Shown: positions 54,894 through 63,624, counted from the first letter of the stretch. The stretch: 64,000 nt of DNA from an uncultured Clostridia bacterium (GCA_934777435.1 CAKVNK010000002.1:124001-188000); one strand, 5' to 3'. A program made the numbers and translations. Notes: a model not told the origin generated them from the sequence alone.

Positions 54894-54947
54894 TAATTAG
54901 GTTTTAGTGTATAAATAATTTGACAATTTTGCTTTTTAAATTTAGCC

Positions 54948-54990
54948 GTATACCAATAAATAACATTGCAATTTTATTTAAGAGGTATAC
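54948..54990 (+). promoter_or_regulatory. Inverted repeat enclosing the ribosome binding site of the inserted str-operon gene
   Basis: GTATACC (54948) pairs with GGTATAC (54984) and AATAAA with TTTATT inside, so the AAGAGG site is partly in the stem, 4 nt before the ATG. TTGACA at 54920 has no clear -10 at normal spacing. It could act as an RNA hairpin masking the site or as an operator. Confidence 0.45.
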
Positions 54991-54993
54991 AAT

Positions 54994-55689
54994 ATGGAAT
55001 TTAAAATTGAAAATGTAAAAGTTAATGATTTTGAAGAATCAATCAAAGCAAGCAAATATCCAATGTCTGTTAACAATGATGTGTTAAACAGCGATTTAAC
55101 AAAAACCGCAATCAGCCTTGCGCAATCTGGCAAAGGTGAAGGACACGACCAGTTCTTAACTGGTATAACCGTATCGTTTGACGTCACCTTTTCACTTAAA
55201 GCATGGACTGAAGCAGAGAGATACAGATTTTTATATTTTGTATCAAGCCAATCAACAATGCATAGGATAAGCCGCTTTGATGTTGAAACTCAATGCAACA
55301 AATATGTTGATAAATGCATTTTGCGTAGGTTTAACGAGATAAAACAAGATTATCTTGACGAACCTGAGGATTCACCAAATAAGGATGAAAAATATTTAAA
55401 ACTTTTATATAACATTCCAAATGGTTTTATGTTAACAGCAAGGCTTACAACAAACTATCGTCAACTGAAAACAATTTATGCTCAACGCAAAAATCACCGT
55501 TTGCCTGAGTGGAGAGAATTTTGCCGTTGGATTGAAACATTGCCACACAGTGAATTGATTGTTGGAAAGAAAAAAACTGAACAAGAACTTGCTGTGGATA
55601 CTGTGGTTGCTAGATTTAAACAAAAATTGCAAAAAATGTCTAACGAAGAACAAACTGAATTTCTGAACAATATTGGTTTAGAAAATTAA
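54994..55689 (+). CDS. Unknown 231-aa protein inserted between rpsL and rpsG
   Basis: Encodes 231 aa, soluble, with no signal peptide. Features: an N-terminal beta-type section (EFKIENVKVNDFEESIKASKYPM), the phrase YRFLYFVSSQSTMHRISRFD (about residues 77-96), a Cys/Lys helix, then MLTARLTTNYRQLKTIYAQRKNHRLPEWREFCRWIETLP (about 149-187). The alternation of MHRISRFD with YRQLKTIYAQRKNH vaguely recalls ThyX-like or phage proteins, at low confidence. Genes at this spot are normally rpsG directly, so the insertion is unusual. AAGAGGT precedes the ATG, inside an inverted repeat. Confidence 0.75.
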   Translation: MEFKIENVKVNDFEESIKASKYPMSVNNDVLNSDLTKTAISLAQSGKGEGHDQFLTGITVSFDVTFSLKAWTEAERYRFLYFVSSQSTMHRISRFDVETQCNKYVDKCILRRFNEIKQDYLDEPEDSPNKDEKYLKLLYNIPNGFMLTARLTTNYRQLKTIYAQRKNHRLPEWREFCRWIETLPHSELIVGKKKTEQELAVDTVVARFKQKLQKMSNEEQTEFLNNIGLEN

Positions 55690-55791
55690 ATAACACCACA
55701 TAATTAGATGCGGTGTTTGAATAAAAATAAACTGATTTTTAAACAAGTTTAAAACAAAGTTTATTTAAAAAATTAATTAAGGAGAAAGAAT

Positions 55792-56262
55792 ATGTCAAGA
55801 AGAAATGCCGCTGTAAAGCGTGATGTTATACCTGACCCATTATACAATTCAACTTTGGTTTCAAAACTTATCAACCAAGTTATGTTAGATGGTAAAAAAG
55901 GTATTGCTCAATCAATCGTTTATAGTGCTATGAAAACTTCCGCTGAAAAAATTGGTGAAGAACCAATGGTTGTGCTTAACCAAGCAATCGAAAACGTTAA
56001 ACCTAAACTTGAAACAAAAGTTAGACGTGTTGGCGGTGCAAACTATCAAGTTCCTATGGAAGTTAGTGCTGATAGACAACAAACTCTTGCAATCCGTTGG
56101 TTAGTTATGGCTGCTAGAAATCGTAACGAACGTGGTATGGACGCAAGATTAAGTGCCGAAATTGCTGATGCTTACAACCAAGCAGGTGGAGCAATCAGAA
56201 AACGTGACGATATGCACAGACAAGCCGAAGCAAACAAGGCTTTCGCACACTATCGTTGGTAA
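55792..56262 (+). CDS. rpsG: 30S ribosomal protein S7
   Basis: Encodes 156 aa. S7 nucleates the 30S head and represses the str operon in E. coli by binding between rpsL and rpsG. RRNAAVKRDVIPDPLYNSTLV, VRRVGGANYQVPMEV and RRDDMHRQAEANKAFAHYRW (with K-R at the start) match. AAGGAG precedes the ATG. About 100 nt after the inserted gene. Confidence 0.98.
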   Translation: MSRRNAAVKRDVIPDPLYNSTLVSKLINQVMLDGKKGIAQSIVYSAMKTSAEKIGEEPMVVLNQAIENVKPKLETKVRRVGGANYQVPMEVSADRQQTLAIRWLVMAARNRNERGMDARLSAEIADAYNQAGGAIRKRDDMHRQAEANKAFAHYRW

Positions 56263-56277
56263 TTTAAGGGGGATTAA

Positions 56278-58359
56278 ATGGCAAGAACAGTACCATTACA
56301 AAAAATTAGAAATATCGGTATCATGGCTCACATCGATACTGGTAAAACAACCACCACTGAACGTATTTTGTTCTACACCGGTATCAATCACAAAATTGGT
56401 GAAGTACACGATGGTGAAGCAACAATGGACTGGATGGCGCAAGAACAAGAACGTGGTATCACAATCACTTCTGCTTGTACAACCTGTAAGTGGCAAGACT
56501 GCACAATCAACATCATTGATACTCCAGGACACGTTGACTTTACAGTTGAAGTTGAACGTAGTTTGAAAGTTCTTGATGGTGCGGTTGCATTGTTCAGTGC
56601 ACGTGCTGGCGTTCAAGCACAAAGTGAAAACGTTTGGCGTCAAGCAAGCAAGTTTAACGTTCCAAGACTTTGCTTTGTAAACAAAATGGACATCAATGAT
56701 GCTAACTTCTTAAAAGCAGTTAAATCAATGAAAGAAGTTTTGGGTGCAAACGTTGTTCCTCTTCAACTTCCTATTGGTGAAGCAGAAACATTTAAAGGGA
56801 TCGTTGATCTTATTAAAATGAAAGCGTATGTATTCTATGATGACCTTGGCAAAGATGTTAGAGAAGAAGAAATCCCTGCTGACATGCTTGCACAATGCCA
56901 AGAATACAGACAAAAAATGATTGAATCAGTTGCTGAAACAGATGACGAATTGTTAGATAAATTCTTCGCTGGTGAAGAACTCACTATCGACGAAATCAAA
57001 CGTGGTATCCGTAAAGCAACATGTACACTTAAAATGTTCCCAGTATTATGCGGAACTGCTGCAAGAAACAAAGGTATTCAAGAATTGCTTGATGCTATTG
57101 TTGACTATATGCCAAGCCCTATCGATGTACCACCTATTAAAGGTACTTTGGAAGATGGCACAGAAGTTACACGTAACAACAGTGATGATGAACCATTTGC
57201 AGCACTTGCATTTAAAATTGCTACTGACCCATATGTTGGTCGTATCACATTTATCCGTGTTTACAGTGGTAAATTATCTGCTGGTAGTTACGTTTTGAAC
57301 GCAAGTAAAGATAAAAAAGAACGTATCGGTCGTTTGCTTCATATGCACGCAAATAACCGTACTGATATTGACGAGGTTTTAGCAGGTGATATTTGTGCTG
57401 TTGTTGGTTTGAAAAACACTGGCACAGGTGATACACTTTGTGATGAAAACCACCCTATCAAGTTGGAAGAAATGGAATTTATGAAACCAGTTATCCAACA
57501 AGCAATCGAACCTAAAGACAAGCAAGCACAAGAAAAGTTAGGTATCGCTATCTCTAAATTGATGGAAGAAGACCCAACTTTCAAATCATACACTGATGAC
57601 CAAACAGGTCAAACAATTATCGCTGGTATGGGCGAATTGCACCTTGACATTTTGGTTGATCGTATGAAACGTGAATTTGGCGTTGAAGTTACAGTTGGTA
57701 AACCTCAAGTTGCTTACAAAGAAACAATCCGTAAAGCCGTTGAAGCCGAAGGTAAATACATTAAACAATCTGGTGGTCGTGGTCAATATGGTCACTGTAA
57801 GATTTTGATGGAACCATTGGAAAGAGATAAAGGCTACATCTTTGAAAGTAAAGTTGTTGGTGGTGAAGTTCCAAAAGAATTTATCCCACCTATCGACGCA
57901 GGTATCCAAGAAGCCAAGAAAGCCGGTGTTGTTGCTGGTTATGAAACAATCGACTTCAAAGTTACTTTGTTGGGCGGTTCTTACCACGATGTCGACTCTA
58001 GTGAAATGGCGTTCAAAATTGCTGGTTCTATGGCATTTAAAGACGCTATGGCTAAAGCAGACCCTGTGTTGCTTGAACCTATCATGAAAGTTGAAGTTAC
58101 AACCCCAGACGAATACCTTGGTTCAGTTATGGGCGGTTTGACATCACGTCGTGGTGTGCTTACTGGTACAGAAGCAAAATATGGTAGCCAAGTTATCCAC
58201 GCTGAAGTTCCACTTAGCGAAATGTTTGGTTACTCAACAGACCTTCGTGGTTGCACACAAGGCCGTGGTACATTTACAATGGTGCCAGACCACTATGCAG
58301 AATGCCCAAAAAATGTTGCTGATAAAGTTATCGGTGACAGAAAAAAATTGGCTGAATAA
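56278..58359 (+). CDS. fusA: Elongation factor G
   Basis: Encodes 693 aa. GTPase driving tRNA-mRNA translocation. G1 AHIDTGKTT (16-24; the more common form has Ala instead of Thr), switch I ERGITITSA, G3 DTPGH, G4 NKMD, then domains II-V with GRGQYGHCKI (about 500) and the RRGVLTGTEAKYGSQ and YSTDLRGCTQGRGTFTM blocks. GGGGGA precedes the ATG. 15 nt after rpsG. Confidence 0.98.
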   Translation: MARTVPLQKIRNIGIMAHIDTGKTTTTERILFYTGINHKIGEVHDGEATMDWMAQEQERGITITSACTTCKWQDCTINIIDTPGHVDFTVEVERSLKVLDGAVALFSARAGVQAQSENVWRQASKFNVPRLCFVNKMDINDANFLKAVKSMKEVLGANVVPLQLPIGEAETFKGIVDLIKMKAYVFYDDLGKDVREEEIPADMLAQCQEYRQKMIESVAETDDELLDKFFAGEELTIDEIKRGIRKATCTLKMFPVLCGTAARNKGIQELLDAIVDYMPSPIDVPPIKGTLEDGTEVTRNNSDDEPFAALAFKIATDPYVGRITFIRVYSGKLSAGSYVLNASKDKKERIGRLLHMHANNRTDIDEVLAGDICAVVGLKNTGTGDTLCDENHPIKLEEMEFMKPVIQQAIEPKDKQAQEKLGIAISKLMEEDPTFKSYTDDQTGQTIIAGMGELHLDILVDRMKREFGVEVTVGKPQVAYKETIRKAVEAEGKYIKQSGGRGQYGHCKILMEPLERDKGYIFESKVVGGEVPKEFIPPIDAGIQEAKKAGVVAGYETIDFKVTLLGGSYHDVDSSEMAFKIAGSMAFKDAMAKADPVLLEPIMKVEVTTPDEYLGSVMGGLTSRRGVLTGTEAKYGSQVIHAEVPLSEMFGYSTDLRGCTQGRGTFTMVPDHYAECPKNVADKVIGDRKKLAE

Positions 58360-58487
58360 TTTTAAAATTTAAAGCCTAAAATTAAATAAAATTTAACATT
58401 CGTTTTTGTGAAACACAGCGGTTTAATTTAAGTTATTTTTGAAGAAAAATCGCTTGTTTACAAAAATAAAAAACATTAAAAATTTGC

Positions 58488-58517
58488 TTGACATTGTTTG
58501 GCAAATTAATTTAGAAT
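58488..58517 (+). promoter_or_regulatory. tuf promoter
   Basis: TTGACA, 18-nt spacer, TAGAAT, about 35 nt before the ATG, so tuf can be made independently of fusA. Confidence 0.75.
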
Positions 58518-58551
58518 ATAGTTGTTTATATTTAAAAAGGAGAACAAAAAA

Positions 58552-59757
58552 ATGGCTAAAGCTAAATTTGATAGAACTAAACCACACGTTAACATTGGTA
58601 CTATTGGCCACGTTGACCACGGTAAAACTACATTAACCGCTGCTATTAACTTGACACTTGCTGGTATGGGTTTCAATGCCGACAAGAAAGACTATGCTGG
58701 TATCGATAACACACCAGAAGAAAGAGCACGTGGTATTACAATTAACACATCACACATTGAATACGAAACAGCAAAACGTCACTACGCTCACGTTGACTGC
58801 CCAGGACACGCTGACTATGTTAAAAACATGATCACTGGTGCTGCTCAAATGGACGGTGCTATCCTCGTTGTTGCTGCTACAGACGGCCCAATGCCTCAAA
58901 CAAAAGAACACATTTTGCTTGCTCGTCAAGTAGGCGTTCCATACATCGTTGTATTCATGAACAAAACTGATCAAGTTGACGATCCAGAAATCCTTGACTT
59001 GGTTGAAATGGAAATCCGTGACTTGTTAACATCTTACGGCTTCCCTGGCGACACAACACCTATCATTAAGGGTTCTGCTCTTAAAGCATTGGAAGCAGCA
59101 TCTGCTGGTAACGTTAATGACCCAGCTTGCGACTGCATCCGTGAATTGATGGACGCTGTTGATAACTATATCCCAGACCCAGTTCGTGATACTGATAAAC
59201 CTTTCTTAATGCCAGTTGAAGATGTATTCTCAATCACAGGTCGTGGTACTGTTGCTACTGGTAGAGTAGAACGTGGTGTTTGCCACCTCAACGAAGAAGT
59301 TGAATTGGTTGGTATTAAACCTACACGTAAAGTTGTTATCACAGGTATCGAAATGTTCCGTAAATCACTTGATGAAGCACGTTCAGGTGATAACGCAGGT
59401 TTGTTGCTTCGTGGTATCCAACGTACAGAAATCGAACGTGGTCAAGTTCTTGCTAAACCAGGTTCAATTACACCTCACACACACTTCAAAGCAGAAGTTT
59501 ACGTTTTGAAGAAAGAAGAAGGTGGCCGTCATACTCCATTCTTCAATGGTTATCGTCCACAATTCTACGTTCGTACAACTGACATCACTGGTTCAATCAA
59601 ACTTCCAGAAGGCGTTGAAATGGTTATGCCTGGTGATAACATCACTATGGAAATCGAACTTATCCACCCAATCGCTATTGAAAAAGGTATGAGATTCGCT
59701 ATCCGTGAAGGTGGCCGTACAGTTGGTTCAGGCGTTGTTGCTGAAATTCTTGGTTAA
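58552..59757 (+). CDS. tuf: Elongation factor Tu
   Basis: Encodes 401 aa from the ATG preceded by AAAAAGGAG; codons further upstream belong to the leader. EF-Tu delivers aminoacyl-tRNA. G1 GHVDHGKTT, effector RGITINTSHIEYET, G3 DCPGHADY, G4 NKTD (commonly NKCD/NKVD), then domains 2-3 with RGTVATGRVERG, GIQRTEIERGQVLAKPGSI and HTPFFNGYRPQFYVRTTD. Codon use is very uniform, as for a highly expressed gene. Confidence 0.99.
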   Translation: MAKAKFDRTKPHVNIGTIGHVDHGKTTLTAAINLTLAGMGFNADKKDYAGIDNTPEERARGITINTSHIEYETAKRHYAHVDCPGHADYVKNMITGAAQMDGAILVVAATDGPMPQTKEHILLARQVGVPYIVVFMNKTDQVDDPEILDLVEMEIRDLLTSYGFPGDTTPIIKGSALKALEAASAGNVNDPACDCIRELMDAVDNYIPDPVRDTDKPFLMPVEDVFSITGRGTVATGRVERGVCHLNEEVELVGIKPTRKVVITGIEMFRKSLDEARSGDNAGLLLRGIQRTEIERGQVLAKPGSITPHTHFKAEVYVLKKEEGGRHTPFFNGYRPQFYVRTTDITGSIKLPEGVEMVMPGDNITMEIELIHPIAIEKGMRFAIREGGRTVGSGVVAEILG

Positions 59758-59994
59758 TTCTAAGTCTTGCACAATTCTTGAATAATAAACTTTTAATTTT
59801 AGTTAAAAAAATTATGTCAAACTAGGTTTAGTTATGTTAGGTTCTGATCAAGCCAAACATAATTAAATTTAGCGAGATTTGATTGATTTAATTTTAAAAT
59901 TACTAATAGTTAATTCTATTATTATCCGCACAAAAATTTAGACGTTTGAGTTGCTGCCAAACCGATAAGTTTTTTGAGCATTATGTTAGCACGT
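59758..59994. other. Non-coding stretch after tuf
   Basis: About 240 nt, A/T-rich; no gene, no repeat and no clear hairpin until the terminator at 59995. Confidence 0.5.
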
Positions 59995-60028
59995 AAAGAT
60001 TTCATCGACGGGTGAAATCTTTTTTTTA
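59995..60028 (+). terminator. Intrinsic terminator, probably of tuf
   Basis: AAAGATTTCA pairs perfectly with TGAAATCTTT over an 8-nt loop, with a T run. It is 240 nt after the tuf stop. Confidence 0.8.
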
Positions 60029-60205
60029 TGCTTTTGATAAGGATTGTTTTGTTAGGTATGGTTTAGAATATAGAATGTTTATCTTTAAATTTAAAGAAAA
60101 AATTGTTTCATTTAAAATCAAACAAAACGGTTAATAATGATGTTTTTTTAGACATAATTTTACAAATTAAAACAAAATCATTTTTTGTTTATCTTTATTT
60201 TATTA

Positions 60206-60211
60206 TATAAT
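60206..60211 (+). promoter_or_regulatory. -10 box of the MFS-like gene, leaderless candidate
   Basis: TATAAT ends 6 nt before the ATG; a weak -35 (TTGTTT) lies 15 nt further upstream. No ribosome binding site is seen. Confidence 0.4.
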
Positions 60212-60217
60212 AAACTT

Positions 60218-61513
60218 ATGAGTTATAATTATGATATTTCAACAAGCAAAAAGGACGGACACGCAAATCGTGGTCTGGCTGTTTGTCATACTTTTGCAAC
60301 CGTCATTGACTTGTTTGTTTCCACTTTCTTAATTGCACACTTATATTCTTTTTCAAATGGTGTGTACAATTATTGCTTTAAAGCAGGTTTATTTCAACTT
60401 ATAACCTATGGCTGTATGTTGATAACATATTTTTTATTCAGTTTTTTGGTGGCAAAAACAAACAGAATTTGGTTATATCGTTTAGCAATTGTGATGCGTT
60501 CAACTGTGGTTATATTTTCAATATTCTTTGGCAAACAAATTGCAAAATATATCTGGTTAGCGGGTATGTTAGATGGTTGCTCTAAGGGTATGTATTGGTC
60601 GTCATACAATGTGCTTAAACAAGAAATGGTCAGCCGTACAAGTATAAAAGGCTATTCAGTTTTCACATATGTGTTAACAAAATGTGCAAATGTGATTTTT
60701 CCTATCACCATAGGTGCTTTGATTGAAGTTTCAACTTTTAGCCAAGTGTCAATCTATGTGTTGGTTATCTGTGCAATTCAACTTGCGGTTTCTTTTGCAG
60801 TGCGTGCACATAAACCAGCAAATAGTGATTTTAACATACCAGATTTCTTTAAAAGACTTAAACAAAACCCACCGATGTATGACAAAATCAAAGACGTGTA
60901 TAAATTAAGTATACTTTATGGCACAACCTCAGTTTTACGTATTATGATGAGCGTCTGCATTATGATTCAATGTGGTAGCAATTTTAGCCTTGGAGCAATC
61001 ACAAGTGTTGTTGCAATTTCAATCATAACAACAACTTTGCTGTTTAACAAATTTACCAAAGAAGGCAAACGCAGTTGGCTTATGATAATTATGGCTTTTG
61101 TGCCTATCATCGGTGCAACATCATTTGCTATATGGCCAAGCATGGCAACAGTGATTATCTTTAATTTCTGCGAAGGTATTAGTGGCGTGTTTTATATTGT
61201 TCCATTTGATATTATCCGCAACAGAGATTTAAAAGAAGCAGGCTTATATCAAGATATTGCTGAACATCAAGCAATGGTGGAAATTATCCTTTGCATTGTA
61301 AGAGTGTTTAGTTATGCTTTTGTTGTTTTGTTAAGTTTTGCAAATTCACCAGTTGTGTTTAATGTTATAATGCTTTTATCAGCGTTAGCATATTCAATAA
61401 ACATTATTGCAACAATGTTGTATGAACGCAAATATGCAAAACAAAGGCAACAACAAGAAAAACAAAAACAACTCGAAGTTGCACAAGTAGAATCGACAGA
61501 TAAGCAAGAATAG
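60218..61513 (+). CDS. MFS-like multi-pass membrane protein
   Basis: Encodes 431 aa from the first ATG, preceded by TATAAT with no ribosome binding site. About 10-12 hydrophobic segments are visible, with a cytoplasmic middle loop (HKPANSDFNIPDFFKRLKQNPPMYDKIKD, about residues 203-232) and a Lys/Gln-rich cytoplasmic tail (RKYAKQRQQQEKQKQLE). The layout resembles the major facilitator superfamily (12 TM, central loop). I see no specific substrate signature, and the family call is moderate. Monocistronic, between tuf and trpS. Confidence 0.75.
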   Translation: MSYNYDISTSKKDGHANRGLAVCHTFATVIDLFVSTFLIAHLYSFSNGVYNYCFKAGLFQLITYGCMLITYFLFSFLVAKTNRIWLYRLAIVMRSTVVIFSIFFGKQIAKYIWLAGMLDGCSKGMYWSSYNVLKQEMVSRTSIKGYSVFTYVLTKCANVIFPITIGALIEVSTFSQVSIYVLVICAIQLAVSFAVRAHKPANSDFNIPDFFKRLKQNPPMYDKIKDVYKLSILYGTTSVLRIMMSVCIMIQCGSNFSLGAITSVVAISIITTTLLFNKFTKEGKRSWLMIIMAFVPIIGATSFAIWPSMATVIIFNFCEGISGVFYIVPFDIIRNRDLKEAGLYQDIAEHQAMVEIILCIVRVFSYAFVVLLSFANSPVVFNVIMLLSALAYSINIIATMLYERKYAKQRQQQEKQKQLEVAQVESTDKQE

Positions 61514-61540
61514 TTGTAAAAGTATATTTAACATTTTGTG

Positions 61541-61569
61541 TTGACAAAATAATTTTATAATGTTATCAT
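61541..61569 (+). promoter_or_regulatory. Promoter of the trpS leader
   Basis: TTGACA, 17-nt spacer, TATCAT. The predicted start near 61576 is 66 nt upstream of the leader peptide. Confidence 0.7.
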
Positions 61570-61641
61570 ATTAATATAATAAGTTTGAAAGGTGACAAAC
61601 ATTAGGTTAAGTTTGTGCTTACAAACTGCATAGGAGAGAAT

Positions 61642-61671
61642 ATGAAAAGATTTAGTTGGCGTAACTGGTAA
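61642..61671 (+). CDS. Trp-containing leader peptide MKRFSWRNW
   Basis: A 9-codon frame with AGGAG 6 nt upstream, ending in TAA. It reads ATG AAA AGA TTT AGT TGG CGT AAC TGG TAA, giving two Trp residues in nine. The TGGCGTA bases over the first Trp codon are complementary to TACGCCA at 61705-61711. The peptide has no other likely role than to sense charged tRNA-Trp by ribosome stalling, as in trp leader peptides. Confidence 0.75.
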   Translation: MKRFSWRNW

Positions 61672-61787
61672 ATAAAACTTACACATGGTGTAAGTGGTAT
61701 TTTCTACGCCACATTAAATTTTGAAAACTATTCTTATTAATTGAAGTTTTAAAATTCAGCGTGTTTATGTGGCACACTGAATTTTTT
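61657..61787 (+). promoter_or_regulatory. trpS transcription attenuator (1:2 / antiterminator / terminator)
   Basis: Segment 1 TGGCGTA (61657-61663) pairs with segment 2 TACGCCA (61705-61711), enclosing a perfect ACTTACAC/GTGTAAGT hairpin (61677-61695). Segment 2 with its 3' extension, GCCACATTAAA (61708-61718), can instead pair with TTTATGTGGC (61764-61773; one bulged T), which lies inside the terminator. Terminator: AATTCAG and GTG pair with CAC and CTGAATT, then six T (61751-61787). The two folds exclude each other. Confidence 0.65.
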
Positions 61788-62131
61788 GTTTAAAACAAAC
61801 TTTAACTTGAGATGTATTTTGGTTGAACTTTAAAAAGTTTTAAAGAAACAAATTATATGATTGCTAGTTGAATTTTAAAAACAAAAATCCAAATAAAAAA
61901 TAATAAAATAATTTAGTTGGGCGTAAAGAAAAATATTATTTTAAAAAATTAATTTAAAAATTAAAATAAAAAAGAAATAATTATTAAAAAAATAAAAAAT
62001 ATTTAAATAATTAAAAATAAATAATAAAAATATTATTATATTTAACAATAAACCATATCTATAACGTGTGCGTTAAATTGGTTTGTTTAATTAAAAAATA
62101 AAAAATATTAATTAAAATTTAAGGAGAAATT
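61788..62131. other. A/T-rich gap between attenuator and trpS
   Basis: No gene. From 61860 the sequence is nearly pure A/T apart from islands near 61917 and 62065. AAGGAGAAATT ahead of the ATG is the only signal at the right end. No second promoter is clear. Confidence 0.5.
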
Positions 62132-63181
62132 ATGAATAAAAAAATTATTTTAACAGGTGATCGTCCAACTGGCAATTTACACATAGGACATTATGTGGGC
62201 AGTTTGATGAGAAGAATTGAATTGCAAAACAAGGGCGGATATGATGAATTTTACATTATGTTGGCAGACAGCCAAGCATTAACTGACAACTTTGGCAATG
62301 TGCAAAAAGTGCGTGATAATGTGCTTAATGTTATGTTAGATTATTTGGCAGTTGGGCTTGACCCAAACAAAGTTACATTTTTTGTGCAAAGTGAAGTGAG
62401 TGAACTTACAGAGTTTACATTTTACTATATGAACCTTGTGACACTTGCAAGGTTGGAACGTAACCCAACGGTTAAGGAAGAATTGAAGTCTAAAGATTTT
62501 AGCAACACAATTCCTATGGGATTTTTAACTTATCCAGTTAGCCAAACAGCAGACATAACCGCTTTTGATGCAAACATTATTCCAGTTGGTGACGACCAGT
62601 TGCCTATGATTGAACAAGCACGTGAAATTGTACGTTCATTTAACAACTTATATGGGGAAACACTTATTGAACCACAAGCAGTTTTGCCAGAAAAAGAAAC
62701 ATGCTATCGCTTGGTTGGCACAGACGGCAAAGCAAAGATGAGTAAATCTCTTGGTAACTGCATTTACCTTTGTGATGAACCAGAAGTTATCAAACAAAAA
62801 GTATTTTCAATGTACACTGACCCAGACCATATCCATGTTGAAGATCCTGGCAAGGTTGAAGGCAACACTGTGTTTACTTATCTTGATGTGTTCTGCAAAC
62901 CAGAACATTTTGAAAAGTATTTACCAGAATATAAATCAGTGGACGAACTTAAAGCACACTATGCACGTGGTGGTTTAGGTGATATGAAAATTAAAAAGTT
63001 TTTGAATAACATTTTGCAAGAACTTTTGCAACCAATCAGAGAAAGAAGAAAAGAACTTGCATCAGACACTGACCACATTTTTGAAATCTTGCGTGCAGGC
63101 ACTGAAAAGGCAAGAAAAGTTGCATACGCAAATTTGATTAAATTAAAAACAAATATGGGTATCAACTATTTTAATAAATAA
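62132..63181 (+). CDS. trpS: Tryptophanyl-tRNA synthetase
   Basis: Encodes 349 aa, class I, charges tRNA-Trp. HIGH motif intact as LHIGH (16-20) after GDRPTG; KMSKS at 202-206 in GKAKMSKSLGN. The GDRPTGNLHIGH opening with VGSLMRRIELQ is characteristic of the TrpRS II branch found in many Firmicutes and as the auxiliary, indolmycin-resistant enzyme of Streptomyces. Catalytic GDDQ (153-156) is present. AAGGAG precedes the ATG. The upstream attenuator is the likely control. Confidence 0.97.
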   Translation: MNKKIILTGDRPTGNLHIGHYVGSLMRRIELQNKGGYDEFYIMLADSQALTDNFGNVQKVRDNVLNVMLDYLAVGLDPNKVTFFVQSEVSELTEFTFYYMNLVTLARLERNPTVKEELKSKDFSNTIPMGFLTYPVSQTADITAFDANIIPVGDDQLPMIEQAREIVRSFNNLYGETLIEPQAVLPEKETCYRLVGTDGKAKMSKSLGNCIYLCDEPEVIKQKVFSMYTDPDHIHVEDPGKVEGNTVFTYLDVFCKPEHFEKYLPEYKSVDELKAHYARGGLGDMKIKKFLNNILQELLQPIRERRKELASDTDHIFEILRAGTEKARKVAYANLIKLKTNMGINYFNK

Positions 63182-63360
63182 AAAATAAGATAATAACAAA
63201 ATAAAATAATTTAAAAATTAAATTAAAAAAATAAATAAAATAAAAAATATTATTAAAAATATAATAATTTTATAAATTAATTTAAATTTTTAAAAACATT
63301 TTATTAAATATAAAAATAGTTATTGATATTGTGTTAAATAATATTTAATTATCATTTAAT
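63182..63360. other. A/T-only island after trpS
   Basis: About 180 nt almost without G or C, similar to the islands at 32797-33010 and 61860-62130. Confidence 0.55.
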
Positions 63361-63392
63361 AAAAAATCCATTTAATTTAATGGATTTTTTTT
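63361..63392. terminator. Terminator of trpS, also usable on the minus strand
   Basis: AAAAATCCATT pairs with AATGGATTTTT over a short A/T loop, with A and T runs on either side. Confidence 0.75.
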
Positions 63393-63429
63393 GTATGTAA
63401 AATTAAAACACATTTGTTAATTTTTTTAA

Positions 63430-63624
63430 TTAAATAAAACTCCTTTGTTGACCATACACATAACAGTTTTGATTATTGTTGTTATTGTTATTTTGACCGT
63501 AAGCACCCAATGCCAACAAAAGTAAAAGAAGGAAAGTTGTGTTGTTTGCTAAATCGGTGTTTGTCGCTTGTGCAATTATCGCAATCAGAATTGCGAACAA
63601 AATATAAAACGCATTTATATTCAT
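63430..63624 (-). CDS. Small membrane protein with Asn-rich tail
   Basis: Encodes 64 aa with AAGGAG 6 nt before the ATG. Two hydrophobic stretches (residues 5-19 and 30-42) are separated by ATNTDLANNT and followed by YGQNNNNNNNQNCYVYGQQRS. The N-run is coded by repeated AAC/AAT. This pattern (two short helices, Asn/Gln tail, one Cys) is common in small, poorly characterised Clostridia proteins. No family assignment. Confidence 0.7.
   Translation of the reverse strand: MNINAFYILFAILIAIIAQATNTDLANNTTFLLLLLLALGAYGQNNNNNNNQNCYVYGQQRSFI

Noticed and set aside
54994..55689. Calling the inserted gene thyX
   Set aside because: MHRISRFD and YRQLKTIYAQRKNH only loosely recall ThyX; the RHRxxSxNxxSxR signature is absent.
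61556..61561. TATAAT as -10 of the trpS leader promoter
   Set aside because: Only 9 nt from TTGACA; TATCAT at 61564 gives a 17-nt spacer.
61576..62131. T-box riboswitch upstream of trpS
   Set aside because: No AGGGTGG-type T-box sequence or specifier stem-loop I can recognise; the leader peptide and attenuator explain the region better.
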